64,000 nucleotides of DNA from Spirochaetota bacterium (GCA_029562645.1 JAKQUI010000005.1:71961-135960); one strand, 5' to 3'; positions 46,580 through 55,925 are shown, counted from the first letter of the stretch. Numbers and translations: made by a program. Notes: generated by a model from the letters alone, not told the origin.

Positions 46580-47494
46580 TCACCATTTTTTAAAGCGCCA
46601 CACCAGCGTGAAGCACAGCACGGCCACCAGGGAGAGTCCCATGACCATCCAGAACGCCAGCGGGTGCTTCTGGAAGGGGATCTCGACGTTCATGGAGAAC
46701 GCGCTCACGACGAAGGTGGGCACCATGATTCCGATGGTGATGATATTGAGGGTCTTCATGAGGATGTTGAGGTTGTTGCTCACGATGGACACCCGCGCGT
46801 CCATGAGGCCCGCGAGAATGTTGGAGTAGATCTCCGCCTGCCGGAAGCACTGGTTGTTCTCGATGATGATGTCGTCGAGCATCTCCACGCCCTCGGGGGC
46901 GAAGCCGATCTTCGTGGCGTTGTTCTTGAGGCGCTCGATCACGAATGCGTTCGAGTTGATCGCGTTCACATAGTACACCAGACTCTTCTCGAGCATGAAG
47001 AGGTTGATGAGGTACTTGTTCTTCATCGAGGTGTTGATCTTGTCCTCGAGCGAGTCGGAGATCATGTTGATCACCTTGAGGTGGTCCAGATAGTGGTGGA
47101 TGGTGTGGTAGATGATTTTGAGCACCACGTCGTGGAGCGAGTAGACGCGCGTGAAGAGCTTGTGGTCGAACAGCGGGATGTCCTCCATGATCACGACGAT
47201 GAGTCGGGTCTTGAACAGGAAGATACCGTACGACGAAACCCGGAAGAGGAACTGGTCGCCGCCGGAATAGTTCTGGGGGCGCTTGATAATGAGTGCCGCG
47301 TGCTCCGGCTCGAATTCAAGCCGGGCGAGCTCGTCGGGGTCCAACGACGATTGCAGGGTGTGCGCGTCGATGAGGTGGTCGTTGACCAGGAGCGCGCGCT
47401 CCTCGGGGGTGGGATCGACATACACCAGGATCTCGCCGCCGTCGTCGGCGCATTGGGTAATCCGGAAGTTCTCGATGCTGTATGAACGGACCAT
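46580..47494 (-). CDS. CorA-family divalent metal / magnesium transporter
   Basis: 304 residues. A soluble N-terminal funnel of about 240 residues is followed by two C-terminal membrane helices ('TIGIMVPTFVVSAFSM' and 'FWMVMGLSLVAVLCFTLVW') and the basic tail 'RFKKW'. The selectivity motif at the end of helix 1, usually YGMN, reads FSMN. The rest, including 'LMDARVSIVSNNLNILMKTLNIITI' in pieces, is typical. It should carry Mg, Co or Zn ions. The ATG at 47494 starts the folded domain; the longer frame upstream has no site. Confidence 0.86.
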   Translation of the reverse strand: MVRSYSIENFRITQCADDGGEILVYVDPTPEERALLVNDHLIDAHTLQSSLDPDELARLEFEPEHAALIIKRPQNYSGGDQFLFRVSSYGIFLFKTRLIVVIMEDIPLFDHKLFTRVYSLHDVVLKIIYHTIHHYLDHLKVINMISDSLEDKINTSMKNKYLINLFMLEKSLVYYVNAINSNAFVIERLKNNATKIGFAPEGVEMLDDIIIENNQCFRQAEIYSNILAGLMDARVSIVSNNLNILMKTLNIITIGIMVPTFVVSAFSMNVEIPFQKHPLAFWMVMGLSLVAVLCFTLVWRFKKW

Positions 47495-47802
47495 GGCTGT
47501 GCCTGCTGTGCGCCCCGTGCAGATCGGCGCCGCGCACGGCGCCGTTTCCCCCGCTACTAGTATCGAAGATACCGTGGCATTTGATAACGCATTTTTCCCT
47601 CTAGCGGGAAGGCGGGAAAAAATGCAAAGCAAAATATATCGAAACGGCGCATCGGGAACATAAAGGAAATGTGAATTCCGAGGCGTCCAAGTTTCTTGAC
47701 GGCCCGGGTGCGTCATGGTAGTGATGGCCGGTGCGGTGCGCGTTCCTCCGGGTTTCCGAATCGGGTGCGCGATGACTGCGGGCGACACGCAGACGGCGAG
47801 AG
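47495..47802. other. Divergent intergenic region between corA-like and zinc operon, with hairpin
   Basis: This 308-base stretch holds no gene that I can support. GCATTTTTCCC (47589-47599) and GGGAAAAAATGC (47614-47625) form an 11-bp inverted repeat with one bulged A and a 14-base loop. A promoter candidate for the plus-strand operon lies at 47696-47724. Confidence 0.5.
47696..47724 (+). promoter_or_regulatory. Putative promoter of the zinc-uptake-like operon
   Basis: TTGACG (47696-47701) and TAGTGA (47719-47724), 17 bases apart, about 80 bases upstream of the first gene. The -10 match is weak. Confidence 0.35.
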
Positions 47803-48093
47803 ATGACCAGGACAATGACAACGATGATCCGAACCGCGGCGCTGGGAACGGCGCTCGTGCTCATGCTGTCGGTCGTTCACGTCCTGCTGCACCATCACCA
47901 CGACGGAAAGGCGCATTCGGACTGCCAGGTATGCGTCGTGATGCACCTCATGACCTCGACGGCCAGCATTGCGGTTTTCGCCTACGCCGGCTCGCATGTC
48001 GTGAAACGGCGGCTCGTTTTCGTCACGTATGATTGCGCGACGGCCGCGCTCCAACCGCCCTACTATTCCCACGCCCCGCCGATCGCTTCCTGA
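47803..48093 (+). CDS. Small histidine-rich membrane protein (zinc-operon leader gene)
   Basis: 96 residues; ATGs at 47815 and 47824 are also possible. One hydrophobic N-terminal segment (about 9-28) runs into a metal-ligand-rich stretch 'HVLLHHHHDGKAHSDCQVC', then a second hydrophobic segment. The His cluster plus CxxC suggests metal binding, in line with its place before a porin-like protein, a ZnuA-like binding protein and a permease. It resembles DUF2946-type small proteins only in general style. Confidence 0.6.
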   Translation: MTRTMTTMIRTAALGTALVLMLSVVHVLLHHHHDGKAHSDCQVCVVMHLMTSTASIAVFAYAGSHVVKRRLVFVTYDCATAALQPPYYSHAPPIAS

Positions 48094-48172
48094 CGTCACA
48101 TTCCCCTTTCCGTGCGACCGCCACGAACATGTGGACGGTTGCGCGCGACCATCTGATCGTCAGGAGGCGATA

Positions 48173-49606
48173 ATGATACGACGCATTGCGATAGCAGTAT
48201 GCATCGCGGGATTCATCGCGCTGGCCCGCGACAGCGCCATTGCACAGCGCGATGACGGTCCGGCGGGACCGGTGGAGACGACCGTTCCCGCGGAGCCCGA
48301 GCGGAAAAAGGAGAATGCGGGCGAGGCCCCATCGGGATCGGCCCCGTTTTCGCACAGTAAATTCGTTCCCGATCTTTCATTCGTTCTGGATTTCTCGGCA
48401 GTGGCGCGCGACCTGGAGGACCGGAAATTTGCGGCGCTCTCAATACCGGAGTTCATGCACGGCCCTGCGCATGCCCACGAGGGGCACGGGCACAGCCACG
48501 CGGCGATGAACGAGAAGCGCGGGTTTAACCTCAACTATGGAGAGCTGTTCCTGTTTGCGCCGGTGGACCCCTACTTCGAACTCACGGGGGTGTTGCACCT
48601 CTCGACCACCGGCGTCGAGATCGAGGAGGGGTATTTCGCGACCACCTGCCTCCCGTACGGATTTCAATTCAAGGGCGGGAAGTTCTTCAGCGGCTTCGGG
48701 CGCATCAACGCCCAGCACGCGCACCAGTGGGATTTTTCCGAGCAGCCCCTTCCCTATCTGGCGTTCTTCGGCGCGCACGGCATCAACGAGGTCGGTGCGC
48801 AGCTGACGTGGCTTGCGCCGGTCGGGTTCTATCTGCTCGTCGGGGGCGAGGCGCTTCAGGGGCAGAACGAGTCGAGCTTCGGGAGCGAGGGCTTTCAGAC
48901 CCATGCCGGCGGAACGCCCATCGTCGACGCCACCGGCGAGACGGCGTCGGTCGATATCGACGGCAGCAACGGGCCCAATCTGTACACCGGGTTTGTGAAG
49001 ACCTCGTTCGACATCGGGGATCTCACGGTGATGATCGGCGCCTCCGCGGCGAACGGGACCACCCGCATCAACCACGAGCTGGACGAGGACAATCAGGAGG
49101 AGGGACGCCACGCGGTGAAGGCGCACACCTGGGTGTACGGCGGCGAGCTCACGCTCAAGTACCTGATCGACTCGTACCGGTACGTGTCGCTGCAGGGCGA
49201 GTACCTGCACCGGCTGATGGACGGAACCCGCTACGGGCTCGTGTATGATGATGTTTCCGCCCTCGACGTGCTCTCGGTGAAAAACCTTATCAAGGAGCAG
49301 TCGGGCTGGTACGCCCAGCTCGCGGTGAAGCCCTTTCTGCGCTGGCGCTTCGGCGCGCGTTACGACGCGCTCAACCTGAACCGCGTGGTGATCGACAACG
49401 AGACGCAAGATACGAAGAACGACTTTTCGCGCGCCTCGGCGATGATCGAGTTCGTGCCGTCGGAGTTCGCCAGGATACGGCTTCAGTACAACTACGACCG
49501 CTCGCGCTACGAGACCGTCGAGGAGGTCACGCGGCTCAAGACCGTCCACGAGGTCATCCTGCAATTCACCATGGCAATCGGCGCCCACGGCGCCCATGCC
49601 TTTTGA
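48173..49606 (+). CDS. Outer-membrane beta-barrel protein, probably for zinc
   Basis: 477 residues. Signal peptide ending near 'RDSAIA', a His-rich segment 'HAHEGHGHSHAAMNE' at about 100-115, then an outer-membrane barrel with alternating strands ('AQLTWLAPVGFYLLVGGEAL', 'ELTLKYLIDSYRYVSLQGEYL') that ends in phenylalanine. No TonB box or plug is obvious, so it looks porin-like. The perfect AGGAGG before the ATG fixes the start. The ZnuA-like gene follows 13 bases later, so it is probably the outer-membrane entry for zinc. Confidence 0.78.
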   Translation: MIRRIAIAVCIAGFIALARDSAIAQRDDGPAGPVETTVPAEPERKKENAGEAPSGSAPFSHSKFVPDLSFVLDFSAVARDLEDRKFAALSIPEFMHGPAHAHEGHGHSHAAMNEKRGFNLNYGELFLFAPVDPYFELTGVLHLSTTGVEIEEGYFATTCLPYGFQFKGGKFFSGFGRINAQHAHQWDFSEQPLPYLAFFGAHGINEVGAQLTWLAPVGFYLLVGGEALQGQNESSFGSEGFQTHAGGTPIVDATGETASVDIDGSNGPNLYTGFVKTSFDIGDLTVMIGASAANGTTRINHELDEDNQEEGRHAVKAHTWVYGGELTLKYLIDSYRYVSLQGEYLHRLMDGTRYGLVYDDVSALDVLSVKNLIKEQSGWYAQLAVKPFLRWRFGARYDALNLNRVVIDNETQDTKNDFSRASAMIEFVPSEFARIRLQYNYDRSRYETVEEVTRLKTVHEVILQFTMAIGAHGAHAF

Positions 49607-49619
49607 CGGAGGTCCGATA

Positions 49620-50510
49620 ATGAAACGAATGACCATAACGCTGTTGTTCCTTCTCCTCGGTGCGACCTGGGGCGAGGCCAAACTGAACGTGGTGGCGACC
49701 TATCCCTGGATCGCCGATATCGCAGGTCGGATCGGCGGCGAATACGCGTCGGTGCAGTCCCTTGCGCGGGGCAACTGGGACCCGCATTTCGTGGCGCCCA
49801 AGCCGTCTCTCATCGCGACGGTGAGACGGGCCGACCTGGTCATCATCAACGGCGCCGAGCTGGAGATCGGCTGGCTGCCGCCGGTGCTGCGCGAATCGCG
49901 CAATGCCCGCGTGCAGGTCGGGACGAAGGGCTTTCTCGATCTCTCGGCGCATGTGGACCTGATCGATGTCCCGAAAAACGTGTCGCGGAGCGAAGGGGAC
50001 GTGCACCCGTCGGGGAACCCGCACTATCATCTCGATCCTCGCCGCGTCCCGGCGCTCGCGGCGGCGATCAGGACGCGCTTGTGCTCGCTTGATCGTGAGC
50101 GCTGCGGTGCGTATGAGAAAAACTACACGGCGTTCGCCGCGGATTGGCACAAGCGGTGCGCGCGGTGGGAGCAGGCGCTCGCCGGCCTGAAGGGCGCGCG
50201 GGTGGTACAGTATCACCGGCTCTTCAATTATTTCTTCGCGCGCTTCGGTCTCACGCGCATCGTCGAGATCGAGCCGCTGCCGGGCATCCCGCCCTCGTCG
50301 GGGCACCTGGTGCGGGTGATTGACACGGTAAAGCGCCAGGGGGCGGCGTTCATCCTCACGGACGTGTATCACTCCCGGGAGCCCGGACGCCTGGTCGCGG
50401 AGAAGGCGGGCGTGCGGCTCGTGGTGCTCCCGCACGACGTGGGGGCCGTTCCCGAGGCGACGGACATCGTATCGCTCTTCGACGAGATGGTCCGGAGGCT
50501 CGCGCCATGA
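49620..50510 (+). CDS. ZnuA-like periplasmic metal-binding protein
   Basis: 296 residues. Signal peptide to about residue 20, then cluster A-I solute-binding fold: 'VVATYPWIADIAGRIGG', His56 in 'NWDPHFVAPKPS', 'NPHYHLDPR', 'VVQYHRLFNYF' and 'ILTDVYHSREP', which give the usual His ligands. It delivers Zn or Mn to the permease encoded next. A GGAGG stands before the ATG; it overlaps the permease start by four bases. Confidence 0.88.
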   Translation: MKRMTITLLFLLLGATWGEAKLNVVATYPWIADIAGRIGGEYASVQSLARGNWDPHFVAPKPSLIATVRRADLVIINGAELEIGWLPPVLRESRNARVQVGTKGFLDLSAHVDLIDVPKNVSRSEGDVHPSGNPHYHLDPRRVPALAAAIRTRLCSLDRERCGAYEKNYTAFAADWHKRCARWEQALAGLKGARVVQYHRLFNYFFARFGLTRIVEIEPLPGIPPSSGHLVRVIDTVKRQGAAFILTDVYHSREPGRLVAEKAGVRLVVLPHDVGAVPEATDIVSLFDEMVRRLAP

Positions 50511-51283
50511 TCGAACTACTCGCTCCCGCGCTTCTGGTCTCGCTGGTGCTCCTGGGGATCCACTCGTATTTCGGGATCCGGATCATCCGGCGCAATATCA
50601 TCTTCACCGATCTGGCGATCGGGCAGATGGCCGCCTTCGGCGCGGCCATCTCGCTGTTTGTCCTGCACGGGGAGTATCTCTATCCGATATCCCTCGCCGT
50701 CGCGCTGGTCGCGGGCGGGATCATCGCCGTGATGGCGCGGCGCACGGCGCACCTCGAGGCCTTCATCGGGTTGTGCTATGCGATGGGGCTCTCGGGCGTG
50801 TTTATCCTGCTCGCAAAATCGCCGCACGGGATGGAGGAGTTCCAAAACCTCATGGCCTACGATATCCTGTATACGAAACCGGGCGATATCGGGATGGTTG
50901 CCGCGCTGTATGCCGCGATCGGGGCGGCGCTGGTCGTCATCGAGAAAAAGACGGACGGGTTCGCAAACGAGCTGCTCTTCTTCCTCACCTTCGCCGTCAC
51001 CGTCACCAGCTCGGTGAAGATGGCGGGCGTGCTCGTCGTGTTCGCGATACTGCTCGCGCCGGCGTACATCGCCATCCAGCTCGCGGAGCGGGAGCGCGTC
51101 CCGGCGTTCATGAAACGCTATCCGCTCATCGTCGCGTGGATCGTCGGGACGCTCATCAACACGGCCGCGATTGCCGTGTCGTACCGGTTCGATTTCCCGA
51201 CGGGCTACACGGTCGTGTTTTGCAATGCCTTCGCGGCGGTCGCGGCGTCGTTCTTCGCCGGGGGGAATTCGCATCGCCAGTGA
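50507..51283 (+). CDS. ZnuB-like ABC metal permease
   Basis: 258 residues, ABC-3 family with about seven membrane helices. 'RRNIIFTDLAIGQMAAFGAAI' in pieces and 'FAVTVTSSVKMAGVLVVFAILLAPA' are typical. It forms the membrane channel for the ZnuA-like protein. No ATPase (znuC) gene follows or precedes in the operon, so that subunit must be encoded elsewhere. Confidence 0.9.
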   Translation: MIELLAPALLVSLVLLGIHSYFGIRIIRRNIIFTDLAIGQMAAFGAAISLFVLHGEYLYPISLAVALVAGGIIAVMARRTAHLEAFIGLCYAMGLSGVFILLAKSPHGMEEFQNLMAYDILYTKPGDIGMVAALYAAIGAALVVIEKKTDGFANELLFFLTFAVTVTSSVKMAGVLVVFAILLAPAYIAIQLAERERVPAFMKRYPLIVAWIVGTLINTAAIAVSYRFDFPTGYTVVFCNAFAAVAASFFAGGNSHRQ

Positions 51284-51330
51284 CCGCGCGCCGGCGAGCC
51301 CGATCCGTCGCGGCGCGCAGCGGATCGGCC

Positions 51331-53211
51331 CTATGGCGTGAAGCGCATCGTGAGGTGATAGGCCCCCTGCTCGATCTCCATGTCCATATCGAAGCCCATC
51401 TTTTCGAAGACGCGCAGCATGGGCTTGTTCTCCATGAGCACGTCGGCGGTGAATCCCTGAAGCCCGTCCTTCTGGGCCAGCATGGTCAGATACGACAGCA
51501 GCTCGGTCCCGATGCCCTGGCCGTGATACTCGTCGCGCACCGCGAAGGCGACCTCCGCCGTGTGCGTCTCCTTCTCCGTGATCGTCTGGCCGATCCCCGC
51601 CACGATCTCGATCCCGTCGCGTTCCACGCAGGCCAGGATCACGAGCTCGTGCGTGTAATCGATGACCACGAAGCTCTGGCGCACATTGTGCGGCACGTCG
51701 CGACGCGACGACATGAATCGCCGCTGTAGGCTCTGGTCCGATAGCGAGTAGAAAAAGTCCTTCACCAGCGTCTCGTCGTTGATGCGCACCGGACGAAACA
51801 GGAGCGGGAGCCCGGAGCGTGCGGTGCGGTAGGCCTCGAGGTGCTTCGGGTACTCGCCCTTGGTGCCGGGGATGTAGGCCTGGTCGCGGTAGATGATATT
51901 ATGGCGCTTGGCCTCCTCGATGAGCCAGGGGCGGAACTTCGGGTGGGCGATGGCGATCATGTCCATCGCGCGCTCGCGAATGTTCTTTCCGTGCAGATAC
52001 GCGATCCCGTGCTCGGTGACCACGTAGCGGATGTCGCCGCGATTGAGCGTAACGCCGGCGCCGCTGTCGAGGAAGGGGACGATGCGGGACACCTCCCCGT
52101 TCTGGGCGGTCGAATTGAGCACCAGGATGGTCTTGCCGCCCGGGGCGAGGACCGCGCCCCGCATGAAGTCGGAGCTCCCGCCGATGCCGCTGTAGAACGT
52201 GCTGCCGATGGACTCCGCGGTGGCCTGCCCGGTGAGATCCACCTGCAGCGCCGCGTTGATGGCGGTCATGTTGCGGATCCCGGCGATCACCAGCGGGTCG
52301 TTGGTGAACTCGATCGACTGAAAGTTGATGATGGGGTTGTCGTCGATGAAGCGGTAGGTCGCCGGCGTGCCCATGCAGAACGAGGCGACGGTCTTGCCCC
52401 GCTCGACCGACTTGTTCGAGTTGTCGATCACCCCGGCGCGGATGAGGTCCGCCATGGCGTCGGTGAGGAGCTCGGAGTGCACGCCCAGGTGGCGCTTGTC
52501 GCGCAGATGGTGGAGGATCGCATTGGGCATGCTGCCGTAGCCCACCTGGATCGTATCGCCGTCGTTCACGATGCGCGCGACGTATGCGCCGATCTGGTTG
52601 GCGATCTCATCGGGCACCTGCGGGGCGAACTCGAGCAGCGGTTCATCGTGGGGCACCAGGAAATCGATGTCGCCGATATGCACGAACGTATCGCCGTGGA
52701 CGCGCGGCATGTGCGCGTTCACCTGCGCGATCACGACCGACGCGCACTCGAGTGCGGCGTGGGAGATGTCCACGCTCACCCCCAGGCTCACATAGCCGTT
52801 GCTGTCGGGGGGCGAGACCTGGATCAGCGCGACGTTGATGGGAATGCTCCGTCGGCGCATGAGCGCCGGGACCTGGGACAGGAAGATGGGGGTGTAATCG
52901 GCCAGGCCGCGGTTCACCGAATCGCGGGTGTTGTTCCCCACGAAGAAGGAGTTGTGCCGGAAGTTGTAGGTGAAGCGCTCGTCGGTGTACGGCGCGACCC
53001 CCAGCGTCCATACGTGGAACACCTCGGCCTCGGCGAAGGCCTTGGGGTGGGACTCCACGTAGGCCGTGAGCGCCGTGACCAGGTATTGCGGCTCCCCGCA
53101 GCCGGTGCTGATGAAGATGCGGTCGCCGCGCCGTATATGCGCAAAGACCTCATCCTCCGGCTTGAACTTGTCCGGATAGGCCTCCTTCCATTTTACCAGA
53201 TCCTCACGCAT
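51331..53211 (-). CDS. Acetyl-CoA hydrolase/CoA-transferase fused to a GNAT domain
   Basis: 626 residues. Residues 1-440 are a 4-hydroxybutyrate/acetyl-CoA transferase: 'GDRIFISTGCGEPQYLV', 'IQVSPPDSNGYVSLG', 'GIGGSSDFMRGA', 'VVTEHGIAYLHGKNIRERA'. Residues about 455-626 are a GNAT acetyltransferase with 'VRDEYHGQGIGTELLSYL' (acetyl-CoA loop). The fused form may couple CoA-ester turnover with an acetyl transfer, perhaps regulatory. It ends 48 bases after the convergent permease gene. The ATG starts with no strong Shine-Dalgarno. Confidence 0.9.
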   Translation of the reverse strand: MREDLVKWKEAYPDKFKPEDEVFAHIRRGDRIFISTGCGEPQYLVTALTAYVESHPKAFAEAEVFHVWTLGVAPYTDERFTYNFRHNSFFVGNNTRDSVNRGLADYTPIFLSQVPALMRRRSIPINVALIQVSPPDSNGYVSLGVSVDISHAALECASVVIAQVNAHMPRVHGDTFVHIGDIDFLVPHDEPLLEFAPQVPDEIANQIGAYVARIVNDGDTIQVGYGSMPNAILHHLRDKRHLGVHSELLTDAMADLIRAGVIDNSNKSVERGKTVASFCMGTPATYRFIDDNPIINFQSIEFTNDPLVIAGIRNMTAINAALQVDLTGQATAESIGSTFYSGIGGSSDFMRGAVLAPGGKTILVLNSTAQNGEVSRIVPFLDSGAGVTLNRGDIRYVVTEHGIAYLHGKNIRERAMDMIAIAHPKFRPWLIEEAKRHNIIYRDQAYIPGTKGEYPKHLEAYRTARSGLPLLFRPVRINDETLVKDFFYSLSDQSLQRRFMSSRRDVPHNVRQSFVVIDYTHELVILACVERDGIEIVAGIGQTITEKETHTAEVAFAVRDEYHGQGIGTELLSYLTMLAQKDGLQGFTADVLMENKPMLRVFEKMGFDMDMEIEQGAYHLTMRFTP

Positions 53212-53366
53212 GCTCGCCGTCCGTGCCCCGTATTGTAGGATTCACCCGTCCGTTCATATCGGGATCACACGGTGCCGCGATTGTCAACGGCATTATTCGA
53301 TAGGTCCCGCCCGTGCGGGATCATATCGGGATTGATTTTTTTCAGGGACGATGACACCCTTCGCGC

Positions 53367-54803
53367 ATGCGAAACGGGAAGGCCGGCGAGGAACCCATCA
53401 TCACACGCTGCGATTCGGAAATCGCGGACCCGGAGGTGCGCGCGCTCCTCGATGATGAGCGCTATGCCTGCCTTCGCCGCTACGTCGTCACAAACGGCTT
53501 CCGGCGGTTTTACGTCTACTATGCGAGCGGAACGTCGCGCGCGGCGCTCGTCGCGCCGGAGGCGGTCGTCATCGACGCGCAGGAACGATACGACCGCGTG
53601 ACCTACGTCATCCAGGACGATCCCTGGTCGCTCACGGACGGGCGCCTCGGCGTCCGCGTGTCCCACGACGGCGGCGAGACCGAGACGTACTCGGCGGACA
53701 ATATCAATCGCTTGCTCGTGCAGGGCGAGCGGATGGCGTTCGTGAACGATTTCGAGGGTATCGTGACCCTCGAGGGCCTCGCCGAGGTGTCCCGGGCCGA
53801 TAACATCGCGGCGCGCAGCCTCTTTGCCGAGCTGGTGAAGGCCGAATACTGCGCAAAGAACGGCGCGCTTACCTCGCGGCAGCGGCGGGACATCGAGGAA
53901 AAGGGGCTGATCCGCTTCAACTGGAAGCGCTTCGGCCTCATCGACGCCGGCGCCGTCGCGCACGCACAGGCGCGACTCCAGGGCGCGATCATGGGCTGTC
54001 TGCGCGCGGACAACCCGATCGCCGCTTGCTACACCACGCCCGCGGGGCTCTTCAATTACGACGATTCCCTGATCCGCTTCGAGCCGCATCTCGGGCGCGG
54101 GGAGCATACCGTGTACTTTAATTTTCTGGTGGGCAACCGCTTTGGGTCGTTTTCACCGTATTCATTCATCGACGTGATGGGCGATATCGAGTCATCCAAG
54201 CGCGTGTATGCCGGGCTCATCGAGGCGGGCGTCATCGACCGGCGGGGGACGCTCGCCGAACCGGGAGCCGTCGACGACGCGGGGTTCGATTTCATCGCCG
54301 ATGCGGACCGGCGCGCGGGCGTGCGCGACATCGTTCGCGCGGCGCGGCCGCTCACCCTCGACGATGCGCGGCGGGACATTGCCGAGAGTCGCGAGCGGGT
54401 GACCGCCGATCTCCGGCGCCTCCGGGAGCTTTCCAGCGCATACGAGTACACCGTCGCGTCGTTTTCGCGCTTCGTGGACCGGCTCGCGGGGCAGCGGGCG
54501 CGCGCCTACCTTGAGCGCTATCAGGGCTTTCGTATCGTGCAGGAGGTGGCCGACGAGATCGTGAAGAACCGCGGGATCGTGCTGCGGGACGGCGCCGGCG
54601 ACGCGCTCCTCCTGCTCACCGACAGCGTGGAGCGCTCGTCGCCGCACTATGCGCGGCTCCTCGCATTTTTCCGCGGGCGCTTACCCGACGCGAAGCGCAT
54701 CAGCATCGCCTTTGCCTATACGAACCCGCCCGCGCGCGTCAAGCGCGACATGCTGCACCCCGCGGTGCAGGCCCTTCACGTCATGGCGCAGGAGGAGGAA
54801 TGA
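53367..54803 (+). CDS. Protein of unknown function
   Basis: 478 residues, not recognised. It has no signal peptide or membrane helix. The N-terminal half is beta-rich ('FRRFYVYYASGTSRAALVAPEAVVI'), the middle contains 'FEPHLGRGEHTVYFNFLVGNRFGSF' and the C-terminal third is helical and charged, with 'RRLRELSSAYEYTVASFSRFVDRL'. Codon use matches its neighbours. Divergent from the CoA-transferase gene; 155 bases separate them with no clear site. It ends seven bases before the convergent cyclase gene. Confidence 0.65.
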   Translation: MRNGKAGEEPIITRCDSEIADPEVRALLDDERYACLRRYVVTNGFRRFYVYYASGTSRAALVAPEAVVIDAQERYDRVTYVIQDDPWSLTDGRLGVRVSHDGGETETYSADNINRLLVQGERMAFVNDFEGIVTLEGLAEVSRADNIAARSLFAELVKAEYCAKNGALTSRQRRDIEEKGLIRFNWKRFGLIDAGAVAHAQARLQGAIMGCLRADNPIAACYTTPAGLFNYDDSLIRFEPHLGRGEHTVYFNFLVGNRFGSFSPYSFIDVMGDIESSKRVYAGLIEAGVIDRRGTLAEPGAVDDAGFDFIADADRRAGVRDIVRAARPLTLDDARRDIAESRERVTADLRRLRELSSAYEYTVASFSRFVDRLAGQRARAYLERYQGFRIVQEVADEIVKNRGIVLRDGAGDALLLLTDSVERSSPHYARLLAFFRGRLPDAKRISIAFAYTNPPARVKRDMLHPAVQALHVMAQEEE

Positions 54804-54810
54804 GGGAGCG

Positions 54811-55917
54811 TCAACACTCGACGCGGTTGCGGCCGTTCTGCTTGGCGAGGTAGAGCTTCCGGTCGGCCTCGGCGATGAGGGCGCTCGCGTCGAGCGGCCG
54901 GTCATGGGTGGTCACGGCGATCCCGAAGCTCGCGGTGAGCGACACGGGACCGGCGGCGGTCGCGACGGACGCGCGCTCGATCTTCTCGCGGAGCCGCCGG
55001 ATCACCTCGGCCGCGTGCGGCAGGTCGGTGTCGGGAAGGATCAGCATGAATTCCTCGCCCCCGTAGCGCGCGACCACGTCGCACTTGCGCAGCCCCTCAG
55101 AGAGCAGCGCCGCCGTCGCCTGCAGCACCTCGTCGCCCACGGGGTGGCCGTGCGTGTCGTTGATCCGCTTGAAGTGGTCGATGTCCATCATCGCCAGCGC
55201 GAGCGGCTGCCGGTTGCGGGGGATACGCTCCAGGTCGCGCTCCAGCATGAGATGGCCCTGCTTGCGGTTGAAGAGCTTGGTGAGACAATCGTGCGTGGCC
55301 TTGGTGTAGAGCTCGCGGACTAAAAACACAATCTCGAGGGCGACATTGAGCTGCGCCGAGTACTGGCTGATGAACTCCTTCTCGCCCGACTCGTAGTCGT
55401 GATCGGTGATGACATGGAAGGTGCACCGGTAGTTCCGGTTGGTCTCGAGCAGCGGGATCACGAAGAGCGTGCGCATTCGCATCTCGGTGAGCATCCGCAC
55501 CGTGCGCTCGCGGTCGTGCCGGAAGTAGATGCTGGCGAAGCTCTGCAGGATGTCGCCGTGGTAGATGCCGTAATCCAGGATGGCGTTGTTCTCGGCGTAG
55601 ATGCGTTTGATGTCGGCCAGCACCGATTCCGGGGTGAAGCGGGACCCGTCGCGCGACAGCCGCTGCTCGGTCTCCGCCGACACCGTGAAGGCGGTGTAGA
55701 TGAATTCATTGAAGGTCTTGTCCAGCACGCTCAGGACCACGATGAGCGCGCCGAAGCGCTCGCGGATGTGGTCGCAGATGCCCTGGATGGAGTCGGACCA
55801 GTCGCCGTCGACCATCTGCAGGAGCTGATAGAAGAGCCCCAGGTCGGCGTTCATGTCCAACGGAGCGCTCGCGCCGTCCGGACCGGTCGAAACGGAAGTG
55901 TCGTCGCCTGAGCGCAT
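54811..55917 (-). CDS. Diguanylate cyclase with N-terminal GAF-like sensor domain
   Basis: 368 residues. Residues about 25-195 look like a GAF-type sensor ('DWSDSIQGICDHIRERFGALIVVLSVLD' in pieces). The GGDEF domain (about 205-365) has 'DCLTKLFNRKQG', 'MMDIDHFKRINDTHGHPVGDEVL' and the active-site motif GGEEF. It makes cyclic di-GMP. Start ATG 55917 lies nine bases from the leuB stop, so both may be in one transcript. No inhibitory RxxD is obvious upstream of GGEEF. Confidence 0.9.
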   Translation of the reverse strand: MRSGDDTSVSTGPDGASAPLDMNADLGLFYQLLQMVDGDWSDSIQGICDHIRERFGALIVVLSVLDKTFNEFIYTAFTVSAETEQRLSRDGSRFTPESVLADIKRIYAENNAILDYGIYHGDILQSFASIYFRHDRERTVRMLTEMRMRTLFVIPLLETNRNYRCTFHVITDHDYESGEKEFISQYSAQLNVALEIVFLVRELYTKATHDCLTKLFNRKQGHLMLERDLERIPRNRQPLALAMMDIDHFKRINDTHGHPVGDEVLQATAALLSEGLRKCDVVARYGGEEFMLILPDTDLPHAAEVIRRLREKIERASVATAAGPVSLTASFGIAVTTHDRPLDASALIAEADRKLYLAKQNGRNRVEC

Positions 55918-55925
55918 GTGCGTCC

